A DNA stretch of 16,763 nucleotides. It comes from Lachnoclostridium sp. UBA7097. GTDB lineage: Bacteria > Bacillota > Clostridia > Lachnospirales > Lachnospiraceae. The notes below the pieces were generated by a model that worked only from the letters and a program-made list of their open reading frames with translations, had not been told where the DNA came from and did no database searches. Both the position numbers and the translations under genes were made by a program. Shown one piece after another: positions 1 to 8,324 of this stretch (its first letter is position 1; each line of letters begins with the position of its first letter). The DNA lies in assembly GCA_002499945.1 (NCBI GenBank), contig DKYP01000173.1, positions 1 to 16,763 on the forward strand. The letters run 5' to 3'.

Positions 1-34
1 AAATCTAATCGTTCGTGAGTATAAGGAAAAGCAT

Positions 35-1585
35 ATGAAAAATATCAAACAATATAATGGCATACACCAGTGGTATTACAGGGGATGCCTGTATTCATGC
101 AATTATTCATGCATTTATTGTCCGTTTTCCAAGAGGCCGTATGCAAACAGGGAAGAACTTGCCAAAGATGAAGAGTGTCTTACAAGGTTTGTTAGCAGCC
201 TTATGGAAAAAACAGAGGAAGATAAAGAAAAATGTGCTGTGCAGATTGTGCCATATGGCGAAGCAATGGTACATAAGTATTACTGGAGGGAACTTGCACG
301 CCTGTCATGCAGCAGTTATATTGAGGCAGCGGGTATCCAGACAAACCTGTCTTTTAATATAGATTGTATGGTAAGGGTGTTTGAAGAAAATAATGGTGAT
401 TTAGGAAAGTTAAGGTTATGGTGTACTTTCCATCCCCAGATGGTTACAGAGAAGCAGTTTTTAGGGCAGTGCCGGAAGCTTTCTTCGTATGGCATTCTAT
501 ATTGTGCTGGTACAGTAGGTGTCCCGTCACAAGCAGAAAGCATACGCTATATCAGGGAACATCTTCCAGATAATGTGTATCTTTGGGTGAACAAAATGGA
601 TGGCATGGGACGCAGGTATACAAAAGAGGAGATAAAAGAGTTTACAGAAATTGATGAGTATTTTGAAACAGGGCTCAGGCATTATAAGGCTGATGCCAGT
701 AAATGTACAGGCAGCCTTTTTGTAGAAGCAGATGGTTCTGTTAAGCAGTGCAATATCTGTATTCCTGGAAAGGATGGCAACTTATGTACAAGAAAGGAAT
801 GCAGCTGTTATTTATCTTATTGTAACCAGCAGATACCAGAACTTGTTTTCTTTAACCCTTACCCGGCTTTCCGTATACCACATTATAAGAAGGCGGTATT
901 TTTTGATGTGGATGGCACATTATTATGCAATGGGGAAGATGTAATTACAGACAGGACAAAGGAACTTTTATACAGGCTTGCAGCGCATAGCAGGATATTT
1001 CTTGCAACTTCACTTCCATATAAGGATGCCATAAGAAAAACTGCCCTTGTAAAGGATATAATATCAGGCGGTGCATTTGCGCACGGGGGCATTTGTATAA
1101 TACATGGCGAAACAAGTACTTTACATAAGAAAATATTTCCTTTAAAATATAAAGATACAGGGATGTTAAAGAAGAATGCAGGAAGATATGGTTATTCTGT
1201 ATATACTTATGCCAGTGAAGATACAGTTTACAAGATTACCCTTTCGTTTAACGGCAGGATTCCACATGAAAAAAGGGATATGGCGGTGGCGTCTGCGGCA
1301 GGGGGGCTTGGTCTTCTGGATAAAGATTATTGTGCAAAGGAAAATATTAATGTAATTATTGAGGATGGCTGTATCCAGATAATTAGTATTATGGCAGGAA
1401 AAAAAGAAGGGATAATGCATATATGTAATAAGATGGGGTATAAACCGGAAGATATTGCTGTATTTGGCAATTCTGCCAGTGATATCCCGGTGTTTAAGGA
1501 GTTTGGGTTTTCCGTAGCAGTAAATGCAGGCATGGAGGCTGGGCAGGCTGCAGATTATTGTATAAGGAGTGGATGGTATGCGTAG
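35..1585 (+). CDS. Radical SAM (STM4011-like) / HAD phosphatase fusion protein
   Basis: Two enzyme domains lie in one 516-residue chain. Residues 1-275 resemble the STM4011 family of radical SAM proteins: an YYRG lead-in, then the 4Fe-4S motif C22-x3-C26-x2-C29 followed by PFSKR. Near residues 224-265 is a cysteine-rich stretch (CNIC, GNLC, CSCYLSYC) comparable to the conserved C-terminal cysteines of that family. Residues 285-516 are a Cof-like HAD phosphatase: motif I FFD291VD293GT, motif II LATS, a lysine in AGKKEG, and motif IV GNSASD483, where the first acidic residue of the usual GD is Asn. ATG at 35 has AAGGAAA upstream. The last 8 bases overlap the next gene, so the two are probably coupled. 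Domain calls are firm; substrate and pathway are unknown. STM4011 relatives occur in an uncharacterised biosynthetic cluster, but none of its other members is visible here. Confidence 0.85.
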   Translation: MKNIKQYNGIHQWYYRGCLYSCNYSCIYCPFSKRPYANREELAKDEECLTRFVSSLMEKTEEDKEKCAVQIVPYGEAMVHKYYWRELARLSCSSYIEAAGIQTNLSFNIDCMVRVFEENNGDLGKLRLWCTFHPQMVTEKQFLGQCRKLSSYGILYCAGTVGVPSQAESIRYIREHLPDNVYLWVNKMDGMGRRYTKEEIKEFTEIDEYFETGLRHYKADASKCTGSLFVEADGSVKQCNICIPGKDGNLCTRKECSCYLSYCNQQIPELVFFNPYPAFRIPHYKKAVFFDVDGTLLCNGEDVITDRTKELLYRLAAHSRIFLATSLPYKDAIRKTALVKDIISGGAFAHGGICIIHGETSTLHKKIFPLKYKDTGMLKKNAGRYGYSVYTYASEDTVYKITLSFNGRIPHEKRDMAVASAAGGLGLLDKDYCAKENINVIIEDGCIQIISIMAGKKEGIMHICNKMGYKPEDIAVFGNSASDIPVFKEFGFSVAVNAGMEAGQAADYCIRSGWYA

Positions 1586-2243
1586 AAAAAAGAATAAAAA
1601 AGCTGGTGAAGAAGATTATATGTATATGCAGGCACTTAAAAATAAAAAGGTATCCCTGCTTGTATTAGATGCCAGGTGGCATGAACTTTTTCCTGCAGAA
1701 CGTAAGACAGATGAAATTAAAAACCGTGAGAGGAAGCTTAATGAACTTCTGAAAAAACAGGGGAAGAATACGAATGATATCAAGGAATACGAAAAAGCGA
1801 AAAAGGCAATTATGAGCAATATTGTAAATAACATGACTGACGGGAGTGAACCTGACAGCTTTCTGAAAGCCAAGAAGCAGGAGAAGAACCAGAAGCTTAT
1901 GGCGGACCTTAATGATAAGCTAAGCAGGGCTGAAGAGATAGAAAAGGAGCTCCCTGTCCAGATAGAGATTGCTAATAATGAACTTTTAATTGAAGGAATG
2001 AAGCTGTGTTATGCTGAACTTACTTCCAATACAGAGCAGATTGAGGAGCTTGAAGAATGGATAAAGGAAGCAAGGGATGTGCTTAAAAACAAAATCCTTG
2101 AGAAACAGGATATGGAGATGCGTAATACAGAACTGTATAAATATATGCATAATTTATTAGGTGCACAGGTGGTGGAAATATTTGACAGGAACCACAAGAT
2201 ATGGAAAGGCAATATTGAAGAAAATAAAAAAGGAAATATATAA
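1578..2243 (+). CDS. Hypothetical coiled-coil protein, charged, cytoplasmic
   Basis: A 221-residue protein that I do not recognise. It is rich in Lys and Glu with long heptad-like helical stretches at about residues 45-75 and 95-185, and a short hydrophobic segment near residues 22-30 (KVSLLVLDAR). There is no signal peptide, membrane segment or catalytic motif. The ATG at 1578 was preferred over an in-frame GTG at 1569 because AAGGAG at 1564-1569 then sits 8 bases upstream. It overlaps the end of the radical SAM-HAD gene by 8 bases and the acpS start by 1 base (TAATG), so the three are probably translated as a coupled unit. A structural or scaffolding role is possible from the coiled coil alone, but nothing specific can be claimed. 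Confidence 0.75.
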   Translation: MRRKKNKKAGEEDYMYMQALKNKKVSLLVLDARWHELFPAERKTDEIKNRERKLNELLKKQGKNTNDIKEYEKAKKAIMSNIVNNMTDGSEPDSFLKAKKQEKNQKLMADLNDKLSRAEEIEKELPVQIEIANNELLIEGMKLCYAELTSNTEQIEELEEWIKEARDVLKNKILEKQDMEMRNTELYKYMHNLLGAQVVEIFDRNHKIWKGNIEENKKGNI

Positions 2244-2602
2244 TGATTGCTGGTATAGGAACTGATATAGTTGAAACAGAAAGAGTATTTAAGGCAATAC
2301 AGAAAGAATCATTTTTAGGTAAATGTTATACAAAAGAAGAGCAGAAGCTTATAGCAGAAAGAAAAAGCAGGGCGGCAAGTAATTTTGCTGGTAAAGAAGC
2401 AGTAGCAAAGGCACTGGGAACAGGTTTTGCCGGTTTTGTGCCATCAGATATTGAAATACTGCGCAGGGTGGATGGTGTGCCATATGTGCTTTTGCATAAC
2501 GGGGCAAAGGAAAGGGCAGAAAGCCTTGGAATAAATTATATCCATATTTCATTAAGTGATACAAAAGATAATGCTATAGCTTATGTTGTAACAGAGTATT
2601 AA
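2243..2602 (+). CDS. acpS: Holo-[acyl-carrier-protein] synthase
   Basis: Transfers 4'-phosphopantetheine from CoA to the conserved serine of apo-acyl carrier protein, activating fatty acid synthesis in the cytoplasm. The 119-residue length is normal for AcpS. The N-terminal GIGTDIVE motif carries the Mg-binding D8, and the second signature FAGKEAVAKALGTG carries E52. A basic segment near residues 38-44 is usual for this family. The start ATG overlaps the preceding stop by one base, with AGGA 8 bases upstream. acpS next to the NAD(P)HX repair gene and alr is a common Firmicutes arrangement, so this looks like the conserved core of the operon. Confidence 0.96.
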   Translation: MIAGIGTDIVETERVFKAIQKESFLGKCYTKEEQKLIAERKSRAASNFAGKEAVAKALGTGFAGFVPSDIEILRRVDGVPYVLLHNGAKERAESLGINYIHISLSDTKDNAIAYVVTEY

Positions 2603-2636
2603 GGTTATAATATTTTGGCCGGAGGAAGGTGTTTTT

Positions 2637-4115
2637 TTGGAATATATATTAAATAAGGCTGAAGCTGCGGAAATTGACAGGATATCTATACAGGAGATTG
2701 GGATACCGTCTGTTGTGCTTATGGAAAAGGCGGCAATGGCTGTTGCGGGATGTGTCCGTGATATAGCTGGCAATGGTGCTAAAATCCTTGCTGTATGCGG
2801 CATGGGAAATAATGGCGGTGACGGCGTTGCATGTGCAAGGATACTTAAGGAAGCCGGGTTTGATGTTAGTGTTTTTCTTGTGGGCAGTAAAGCTAAAGCA
2901 ACAAAAGAGATGGAAATACAGGTTAATATAGCAAAAAACCTTAATACCCGGTTTATCACAAAGCCAGGAGATAATGAATATAATATTATTATAGATGCAT
3001 TATTTGGAATTGGATTATCAAGAAATACCGAAGGTGAATATGCAGAATGGATTAACTGGATTAATTCACAGTCCTCAGAGGTGGTGGCAGTTGATATACC
3101 ATCAGGCATAAATGCAGATAACGGGCAGGTATATGGATGTGCAGTTAAAGCCAGTTATACAGTGACATTTGGCAGTAATAAAAGAGGTATTGCAGTATTT
3201 CCAGGGGCAGCCTACAGCGGGAAAGTGTTTGTGGCAGATATAGGTTTTCCTGCTAAAGCATTATTAAAAACTGCACCAAAGGCTTATACTTATAAAAAAG
3301 AAGATTTGCCATCCCTTATGCCAGAAAGGGGAGTCCGGACTAATAAAGGAAGCTTTGGCAAAGTTTTTATTATTGCTGGTTCTGCAGGGATGAGCGGGGC
3401 ATGCTGCCTTGCTGCCAAAGCAGCTTACAGGACGGGGTGCGGGATTGTAAGGATTGCTACAGCAGAACAGAATATAAATATATTAAAGACATATCTTCCA
3501 GAGGCAATAACAGGCACATATGAAGATGGCATAGCATATGGCACAGACTGGGCGGATGTAATTGCCATAGGGCCTGGCATCGGGACAGATGGCAATGCAA
3601 GGAAACTTGTAGCAGAGGTGCTAAAGATAAAGGACAAACCAGTTGTAATGGATGCTGATGCATTAAATGTGCTTCCTTTGCTTATGCCAGATGGTACTGG
3701 CACAGGCATGTATAATCTTGGGGATAATTTTATAATTACACCGCACCTTAGGGAAATGTCAAGGCTTAAAGGTGCAGATTTAAATGATATTAAGGAAAAT
3801 ATAATAGATTATGCATCATGCCATAAGGGCGGCAGCATAGTTGTTTTAAAAGATGCAAGGACTATTGTGTCAGATGGCAGCAGGATTTATATAAATACAA
3901 CAGGAAATAATGCACTTGCAACAGGTGGTTCTGGTGATGTGCTTTGTGGCATTATAGCAGGTTTTCTTGCACAGGGAATGGAAACAATGGAGGCTGCCTG
4001 CCTTGCTGTATGTATACATGGTGTGGCGGCAGATTCATATGCGGAAAAGAAGAACAGGTATTCTATGCTTGCTTCTGATATTATAGAGGAACTACAGTTT
4101 ATATTACCATTCTGA
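2637..4115 (+). CDS. nnr: Bifunctional NAD(P)H-hydrate epimerase / ADP-dependent NAD(P)H-hydrate dehydratase
   Basis: Repairs hydrated NADH/NADPH (NADHX): the N-terminal YjeF_N domain epimerises the R form to S, and the C-terminal ribokinase-like domain dehydrates S-NAD(P)HX using ADP. In the 492 residues, the epimerase has GNNGGDG at 57-63 and D153 in VDIPSG. The dehydratase begins around residue 230 with KGSFGKVFIIAGS, then GPGIG, VMDADALN and ATGGSGD434, whose Asp is the expected catalytic residue. The TPH loop reads TPHLREM with Arg372 where Gly is common. The start is TTG, chosen because GGAGGAAGG at 2621-2629 lies 7 bases upstream and the protein then begins with the typical helix (ILNKAEAAEID). 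It sits 34 bases after acpS and 28 before alr. Confidence 0.95.
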   Translation: MEYILNKAEAAEIDRISIQEIGIPSVVLMEKAAMAVAGCVRDIAGNGAKILAVCGMGNNGGDGVACARILKEAGFDVSVFLVGSKAKATKEMEIQVNIAKNLNTRFITKPGDNEYNIIIDALFGIGLSRNTEGEYAEWINWINSQSSEVVAVDIPSGINADNGQVYGCAVKASYTVTFGSNKRGIAVFPGAAYSGKVFVADIGFPAKALLKTAPKAYTYKKEDLPSLMPERGVRTNKGSFGKVFIIAGSAGMSGACCLAAKAAYRTGCGIVRIATAEQNINILKTYLPEAITGTYEDGIAYGTDWADVIAIGPGIGTDGNARKLVAEVLKIKDKPVVMDADALNVLPLLMPDGTGTGMYNLGDNFIITPHLREMSRLKGADLNDIKENIIDYASCHKGGSIVVLKDARTIVSDGSRIYINTTGNNALATGGSGDVLCGIIAGFLAQGMETMEAACLAVCIHGVAADSYAEKKNRYSMLASDIIEELQFILPF

Positions 4116-4143
4116 AAATAAATGGATACCAAGGGGTATAAAA

Positions 4144-5319
4144 ATGGAAAATATTAAGAAATATTACAGGGTACAGGCAGAAATCAACCTTGATGCAATA
4201 TACCAGAATGTTGTTAATGCAAAGAAGCTTCTAAAACCTGGTACAAAGATTATGGCTGTGGTTAAGGCTGATGGTTATGGGCATGGTGCTGTGGAAACAG
4301 CAGGTGTGCTTGATAATATAGTTGATGCATATGGTGTTGCAATACTTGAAGAGGGCATTGAACTGAGGCAGGCAGGTTTTACAAAGCCTGTGTTAATATT
4401 GGGGTTTACCCCGGAGCCACAGTACAAAGCAATGATAGATTATAATATATCAACGGCTGTATTCCAGTACAGCATGGCAGAAAAAATGTCAGGGACAGCA
4501 GTAAAATGCGGCAAAAAGGCACATGTACATATTGCACTTGATACAGGAATGGGGCGCATTGGTTTTAAACAGGATGATGAAAGCTTTGGAATAATTAAAA
4601 AGATTGCAAAGCTTCCAGGCATTTCAATTGACGGGTGCTTTACGCATTTTGCAAGAATGGACGAGAAGGATAAAACAAAGTCCCTGATACAGTACAACCG
4701 TTATATGTCATTTGTAAAACGTATTGAGGATGCAGGAATAAAACTGCCAGTAAAACATATTTCAAACAGTGCAGGGATTATAGAAATGCAGGAAGCTAAC
4801 CTTGATATGGTGCGGGATGGCATATCATTATATGGCATGTATCCTTCAGATGAAGTGGAAAAAGGGCGTTTAGGGCTTATACCGGCAATGGAGCTTAAAG
4901 CATATGTATCTTTTGTGAAAACAGTAGAAGCAGGTTCAGAAATCAGCTATGGCGGTACATTTACAACAACAAGGAAAACAGAAATTGCAACAATACCAGT
5001 GGGGTATGCGGACGGGTATCCACGGTCGCTTTCGGGCAAAGGTTATGTGCTAATACACGGAAAACGTGCCCCAATACTCGGACGGGTCTGTATGGACCAG
5101 TTTATGGCAGATGTAACAGATATAGGCGGTGTAAAGGAGGGGGATACTGTAACATTAGCAGGACGTGACGGTGACGGGTATATCTCCATAGAAGAAATAG
5201 CGGGAATGGCACATTCATTTAATTATGAATTTGTATGTGATGTAGGAAAAAGGGTCCCAAGGGTGTATTACAGGAACGGGAAAGTTATTAAAACAAAGGA
5301 CTGTTATCCGGAATATTAA
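4144..5319 (+). CDS. alr: Alanine racemase (PLP-dependent)
   Basis: Interconverts L- and D-alanine, supplying D-Ala for peptidoglycan. At 391 residues it is the normal length. The PLP lysine is K41 in VVKADGYGHGA, and the second catalytic base is Y269 in ISYGGTF near the start of the C-terminal beta domain. Further family motifs are HFARMDEKD, HISNSAGI, DMVRDGISLYGMYP, IPVGYADGYPR and GRVCMDQFMADVT. ATG at 4144 has AAGGGG 7 bases upstream. It follows nnr by 28 bases with no terminator between them, so co-transcription is likely; 143 bases separate it from mazF. Confidence 0.97.
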   Translation: MENIKKYYRVQAEINLDAIYQNVVNAKKLLKPGTKIMAVVKADGYGHGAVETAGVLDNIVDAYGVAILEEGIELRQAGFTKPVLILGFTPEPQYKAMIDYNISTAVFQYSMAEKMSGTAVKCGKKAHVHIALDTGMGRIGFKQDDESFGIIKKIAKLPGISIDGCFTHFARMDEKDKTKSLIQYNRYMSFVKRIEDAGIKLPVKHISNSAGIIEMQEANLDMVRDGISLYGMYPSDEVEKGRLGLIPAMELKAYVSFVKTVEAGSEISYGGTFTTTRKTEIATIPVGYADGYPRSLSGKGYVLIHGKRAPILGRVCMDQFMADVTDIGGVKEGDTVTLAGRDGDGYISIEEIAGMAHSFNYEFVCDVGKRVPRVYYRNGKVIKTKDCYPEY

Positions 5320-5462
5320 CCAGTTAAAGATAAAAATATAAACGTTTACGAATACTTATATGGAAATATGGAAAAGATAGGAAGGAGAAGATTAAAAATA
5401 CATATATAGACCGGCAAAAGACGGTTTGCTTCTCGAAAACATTGAATTGGAGCGTGAACGTT
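5320..5462 (+). other. alr-mazF intergenic region lacking an antitoxin gene
   Basis: In Bacillus and many Clostridia the antitoxin gene lies between alr and mazF. Here the 143-base gap has no ORF with an ATG, GTG or TTG start that could encode one; the longest ATG-started frame is 6 codons. A strong Shine-Dalgarno-like GGAAGGAG at 5380-5387 is not followed by a standard start codon at a workable distance. The mazF frame itself is open upstream to a TAA at 5331, but has no standard start before TTG 5442. A 5-bp inverted repeat (GCAAA / TTTGC, loop of 6) lies in 5414-5429 and is too weak to call a terminator. Confidence 0.6.
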
Positions 5463-5888
5463 TTGAATATTAGACGTGGAGATATATTTTTTGCTGATTT
5501 ACGGCCGGTAGTAGGCTCTGAACAGGGAGGCATACGTCCTGTACTGGTTATACAGAATGATATGGGTAACAGGCACAGCCCTACAGTAATCTGTGCTGCA
5601 ATTACATCTAAAATGAATAAGGCAAAACTGCCTACACATGTTGCACTTGAAGTTAAAAAGTATGATATAATTAAAGATTCAGTAATCTTGCTTGAACAAA
5701 TAAGGACTATTGACAAATCAAGGCTGCGTGAAAAGGTATGCCATCTGGATGATGAAATCCTTAACAAGATAGATAAGGCATTATGTATAAGCCTTGCACT
5801 TGGTGAGGAATACCAAAGCACGGAAAGGCTGCATAAAGGTACAGTTTTAAGAAGGACGGCAGAGAAAGAAGCCGCAGGTAATTTATGA
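5463..5888 (+). CDS. ndoA: MazF/PemK-family mRNA interferase toxin, without visible antitoxin
   Basis: A predicted ribosome-independent, sequence-specific endoribonuclease of the MazF (EndoA) family. The chosen TTG start gives 141 residues beginning MNIRRGDIFFADL, as in Firmicutes homologues, and places Arg25 and Thr48 at the same positions as the catalytic pair of B. subtilis MazF. The motifs GSEQGGIRPVLVIQND and SPTVICAAIT are clear. GGAG at 5449-5452 lies 10 bases upstream; in-frame TTG 5442 and GTG 5454 are alternatives. About 25 residues at the C-terminus (YQSTERLHKGTVLRR...) extend beyond the usual roughly 116-residue length. Its stop overlaps rlmH by 4 bases (ATGA). No antitoxin gene is found on either side. 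Confidence 0.92.
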   Translation: MNIRRGDIFFADLRPVVGSEQGGIRPVLVIQNDMGNRHSPTVICAAITSKMNKAKLPTHVALEVKKYDIIKDSVILLEQIRTIDKSRLREKVCHLDDEILNKIDKALCISLALGEEYQSTERLHKGTVLRRTAEKEAAGNL

Positions 5889-6364
5889 AGATAACAATAT
5901 TAGCAGTAGGAAAGATAAAAGAAAAGTATTTTGAAAATGCAGTACAGGAGTATAAAAAACGTCTGGGCAGGTACTGCAGGCTGGAAATAATAGAAGTTGC
6001 TGATGAAAAAACCCCTGACAATGCAAGCGCCGCCGAAGAAAGCATAATACGTGCAAAGGAAGGTGTGCGGCTGGAAAAATACATAAAAAGTGATGCATAT
6101 GTAATCGCACTTGCAATTAATGGGAAACAGGTATCTTCAGAAGGATTTGCAGATAAAATAAACAAACTTGGCATAAACGGAACAAGCCATATTATTTTTA
6201 TAATAGGCGGTTCAATAGGGCTTGATGATAGTATATTAAATATGGCCGCCTGTAAATTAAGTTTTTCAGAAATGACATTCCCCCACCAGCTTATGAGGGT
6301 AATACTGTTAGAACAGGTATACAGGGCATACAGGATAATCAATGGTGAACCATACCATAAATAA
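5885..6364 (+). CDS. rlmH: 23S rRNA (pseudouridine(1915)-N3)-methyltransferase
   Basis: SPOUT-class methyltransferase that methylates pseudouridine 1915 in helix 69 of 23S rRNA on assembled 70S ribosomes, using SAM. The 159-residue length is standard. It begins MKITILAVGKIKEKY, carries the trefoil-knot SAM-binding sequence IIGGSIGLDD and the LSFSEMTFPHQLMRVILLEQ block, and ends with the hallmark GEPYHK. The ATG overlaps the mazF stop by 4 bases, so ribosomes probably pass directly from toxin to RlmH. The start has only a weak AGGT upstream, which fits dependence on coupling. It is the last housekeeping gene before the accessory block. Confidence 0.97.
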   Translation: MKITILAVGKIKEKYFENAVQEYKKRLGRYCRLEIIEVADEKTPDNASAAEESIIRAKEGVRLEKYIKSDAYVIALAINGKQVSSEGFADKINKLGINGTSHIIFIIGGSIGLDDSILNMAACKLSFSEMTFPHQLMRVILLEQVYRAYRIINGEPYHK

Positions 6365-6410
6365 AACAATTTGATAAGGTATAAAATGCAGTGAAAGGAG
6401 AATTATTAAA

Positions 6411-8324
6411 ATGCCAGATAAACAGAAAAATGAAAGGCATACTGAAAATCTGACAGAAAGGGAGATGAAAATATCTGGATATGGTGAAAATGTATTCGGG
6501 TATGTATATATACAGGGAGAAATTACTCCTGTTTCTGGAATAAATGAAGCATTAAAAATGGCAGGTGGAAAACCAAAAGAATGTCTGGTTAATGATTATT
6601 CAAAGAGAGGGAATGGAAAGGGTGCACCTGAATATATAATTACATTAAAAAAAGATTTGAATACTATTATTGTAGTTGAATGTAAAAATTCAGTTAAAAA
6701 GCACGAAAGCCCTGAATTAAACAGACCAAGGGATTTTGCTGTTGATGGTGTGTTATATTATGCAAAGTATTTAAAAAATTCATTTAATGTAATTGCTGTT
6801 GCTGTAAGTGGTACAGATATATTATCGTTAAAAGCATCTGCGTATTACTGGGTTAAGAACCAGGATTCATATACAGAACTTGTTAAAGCAAGGGATATTA
6901 TTCTTGAACCGGAAAATTACCTGAAATTAGTGAATGGGGAAAAAGTCCAAAAAGCATACAGTCTTGAAGAAATCAGGCAGACTGCTATTAGAATGCATGA
7001 GTCATTGAGAATAAATAAAATGACTGAAAAATTAAAACCTCTTTTTGTTGCAGGTATTCTTATTGCATTACAAGATGATGCTTTTTGTAACGATTATGAT
7101 AAATTAACAAGTTTTTCATCCTTATTAAATGCCAGTTGTTCTGCAATAGAAAGTGTACTTAATAATGGGGAAATTGAAAGTAAAAAAGTACATGAGATAA
7201 AAAGTAAATTCAGGGAAATTGACCAGGTAATAAAATTAAAAGATACTCCTTTAAATGAAGATAATTCCCTTAGATGGTATATAAACCAGCTTGAAATGAA
7301 AATAAAGCCAATGATGGATTATGTAGGTAACACTATAGATGCACTTGGGATATTTTACCATGAATTTATAAGTTATTCATCTGGTGATGGCAATTCCCTT
7401 GGAATAGTACTTACCCCACCGCATTTAACAGAATTTATGGCAGATGTAATTGATATTGATAAAAATTCAAAAGTTATTGATATCTGCTGTGGGTCTGGTA
7501 CTTTTCTTGTTACTGCTATGGGAAAAATGTTTAAACAGGCTTCTACACCAGAAGAAATAGAATATATAAGAAAAAACAATTTATATGGGATAGAACAGGA
7601 TTCAGATATACATACACTGGCACTGGCTAATATGATTATTAGAAAAGACGGAAAATCAAATATTGTGCATGGGGATTGTTTTAATAAAGATACTATTGCA
7701 AAATTCCGTAATTTAAAGGATACAAATAACCAGCAGATTGTATTAAATAAGGGTTTATTAAATCCGCCATATTCACAAAAAGACCATTGCGAGCTTGAAT
7801 TTGCAGAACAGGAACTGGACCTTTTATGCCAGGGAGGGCTGCTTGCTGTAGTCTGCCCTATGTCTTGTGCTATTGGTACTAAATTTAAAGATGTAAGGGA
7901 AAGGCTTATGAAGAAAAATACATTAAAAGCTGTATTTTCCATGCCAGATGAAATTTTTAATAGCAATGGGGCATCCACCAATGTCTGTGTTATGGTATGG
8001 GAAGCAGGGTACAAACACAATCCAGAGGTATCCACATTTTTTGGATATTATAAAGATGATGGTTTTGTGAAAAGGAAAAAACTTGGAAGGATAGATGCAT
8101 ATGGTAAATGGAAAGAAATAAAAAAAGAGTGGTTAAGGCTGTACAGGGAAAAAGAAGTTAAGGATGGAATGTCAGTTAAACATTGTGTTACATATAAGGA
8201 TGAATGGCTTTGTGAGGCATATATGAAAACGGATTATTCAAAACTTATAGAAGATGATTTCCAGAAAACTATAAATGATTACCTTGCATATCTTATTAAG
8301 GAGGGCAATGTTTATGAATCTTAA
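6411..8324 (+). CDS. BcgI-like restriction-modification subunit: PD-(D/E)xK nuclease plus N6-adenine methylase
   Basis: A 637-residue protein joining restriction and modification, about the size of the BcgI A subunit. Residues 60-110 hold a nuclease core: P73-E74, then E90-C-K92 after 15 residues, with Glu in the usual Asp position. Residues 180-310 are helical. The methylase has SAM motif I D357-ICC-G361-SG and catalytic N451-PPY454, typical of gamma-class HsdM/BcgI-type N6-adenine methylases. No helicase domain and no separate HsdR are present, which argues against a classical Type I system. AAGGAG lies upstream of ATG 6411. Its stop overlaps the start of the specificity subunit by 11 bases. 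It is more AT-rich than the flanking genes. A Type IIB/IIG-like enzyme that methylates and cuts is the best reading; BcgI homology is inferred from architecture. Confidence 0.87.
   Translation: MPDKQKNERHTENLTEREMKISGYGENVFGYVYIQGEITPVSGINEALKMAGGKPKECLVNDYSKRGNGKGAPEYIITLKKDLNTIIVVECKNSVKKHESPELNRPRDFAVDGVLYYAKYLKNSFNVIAVAVSGTDILSLKASAYYWVKNQDSYTELVKARDIILEPENYLKLVNGEKVQKAYSLEEIRQTAIRMHESLRINKMTEKLKPLFVAGILIALQDDAFCNDYDKLTSFSSLLNASCSAIESVLNNGEIESKKVHEIKSKFREIDQVIKLKDTPLNEDNSLRWYINQLEMKIKPMMDYVGNTIDALGIFYHEFISYSSGDGNSLGIVLTPPHLTEFMADVIDIDKNSKVIDICCGSGTFLVTAMGKMFKQASTPEEIEYIRKNNLYGIEQDSDIHTLALANMIIRKDGKSNIVHGDCFNKDTIAKFRNLKDTNNQQIVLNKGLLNPPYSQKDHCELEFAEQELDLLCQGGLLAVVCPMSCAIGTKFKDVRERLMKKNTLKAVFSMPDEIFNSNGASTNVCVMVWEAGYKHNPEVSTFFGYYKDDGFVKRKKLGRIDAYGKWKEIKKEWLRLYREKEVKDGMSVKHCVTYKDEWLCEAYMKTDYSKLIEDDFQKTINDYLAYLIKEGNVYES

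Noticed and set aside
2552..3109. Open frame on the - strand of 185 codons opposite the NAD(P)HX repair gene
   Set aside because: It lies within a clearly coding + strand gene, has a low-complexity Ser/Ile/Pro composition, and has no family match; it is a mirror of the true gene.
5324..5821. Open frame on the - strand opposite mazF that might have been an antisense antitoxin
   Set aside because: It mirrors the mazF coding frame, is Ser/Ile/Leu-rich without antitoxin features, and shows no promoter or good ribosome binding site.
6365..6410. TTGATA at 6371 as a -35 element for the restriction-modification genes
   Set aside because: No -10 match lies at 16-18 bases; that position is occupied by the ribosome binding site.
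7373..8035. Open frame on the - strand of 220 codons opposite the methylase
   Set aside because: The + strand here carries the SAM and NPPY motifs; the - frame has no recognisable domain.
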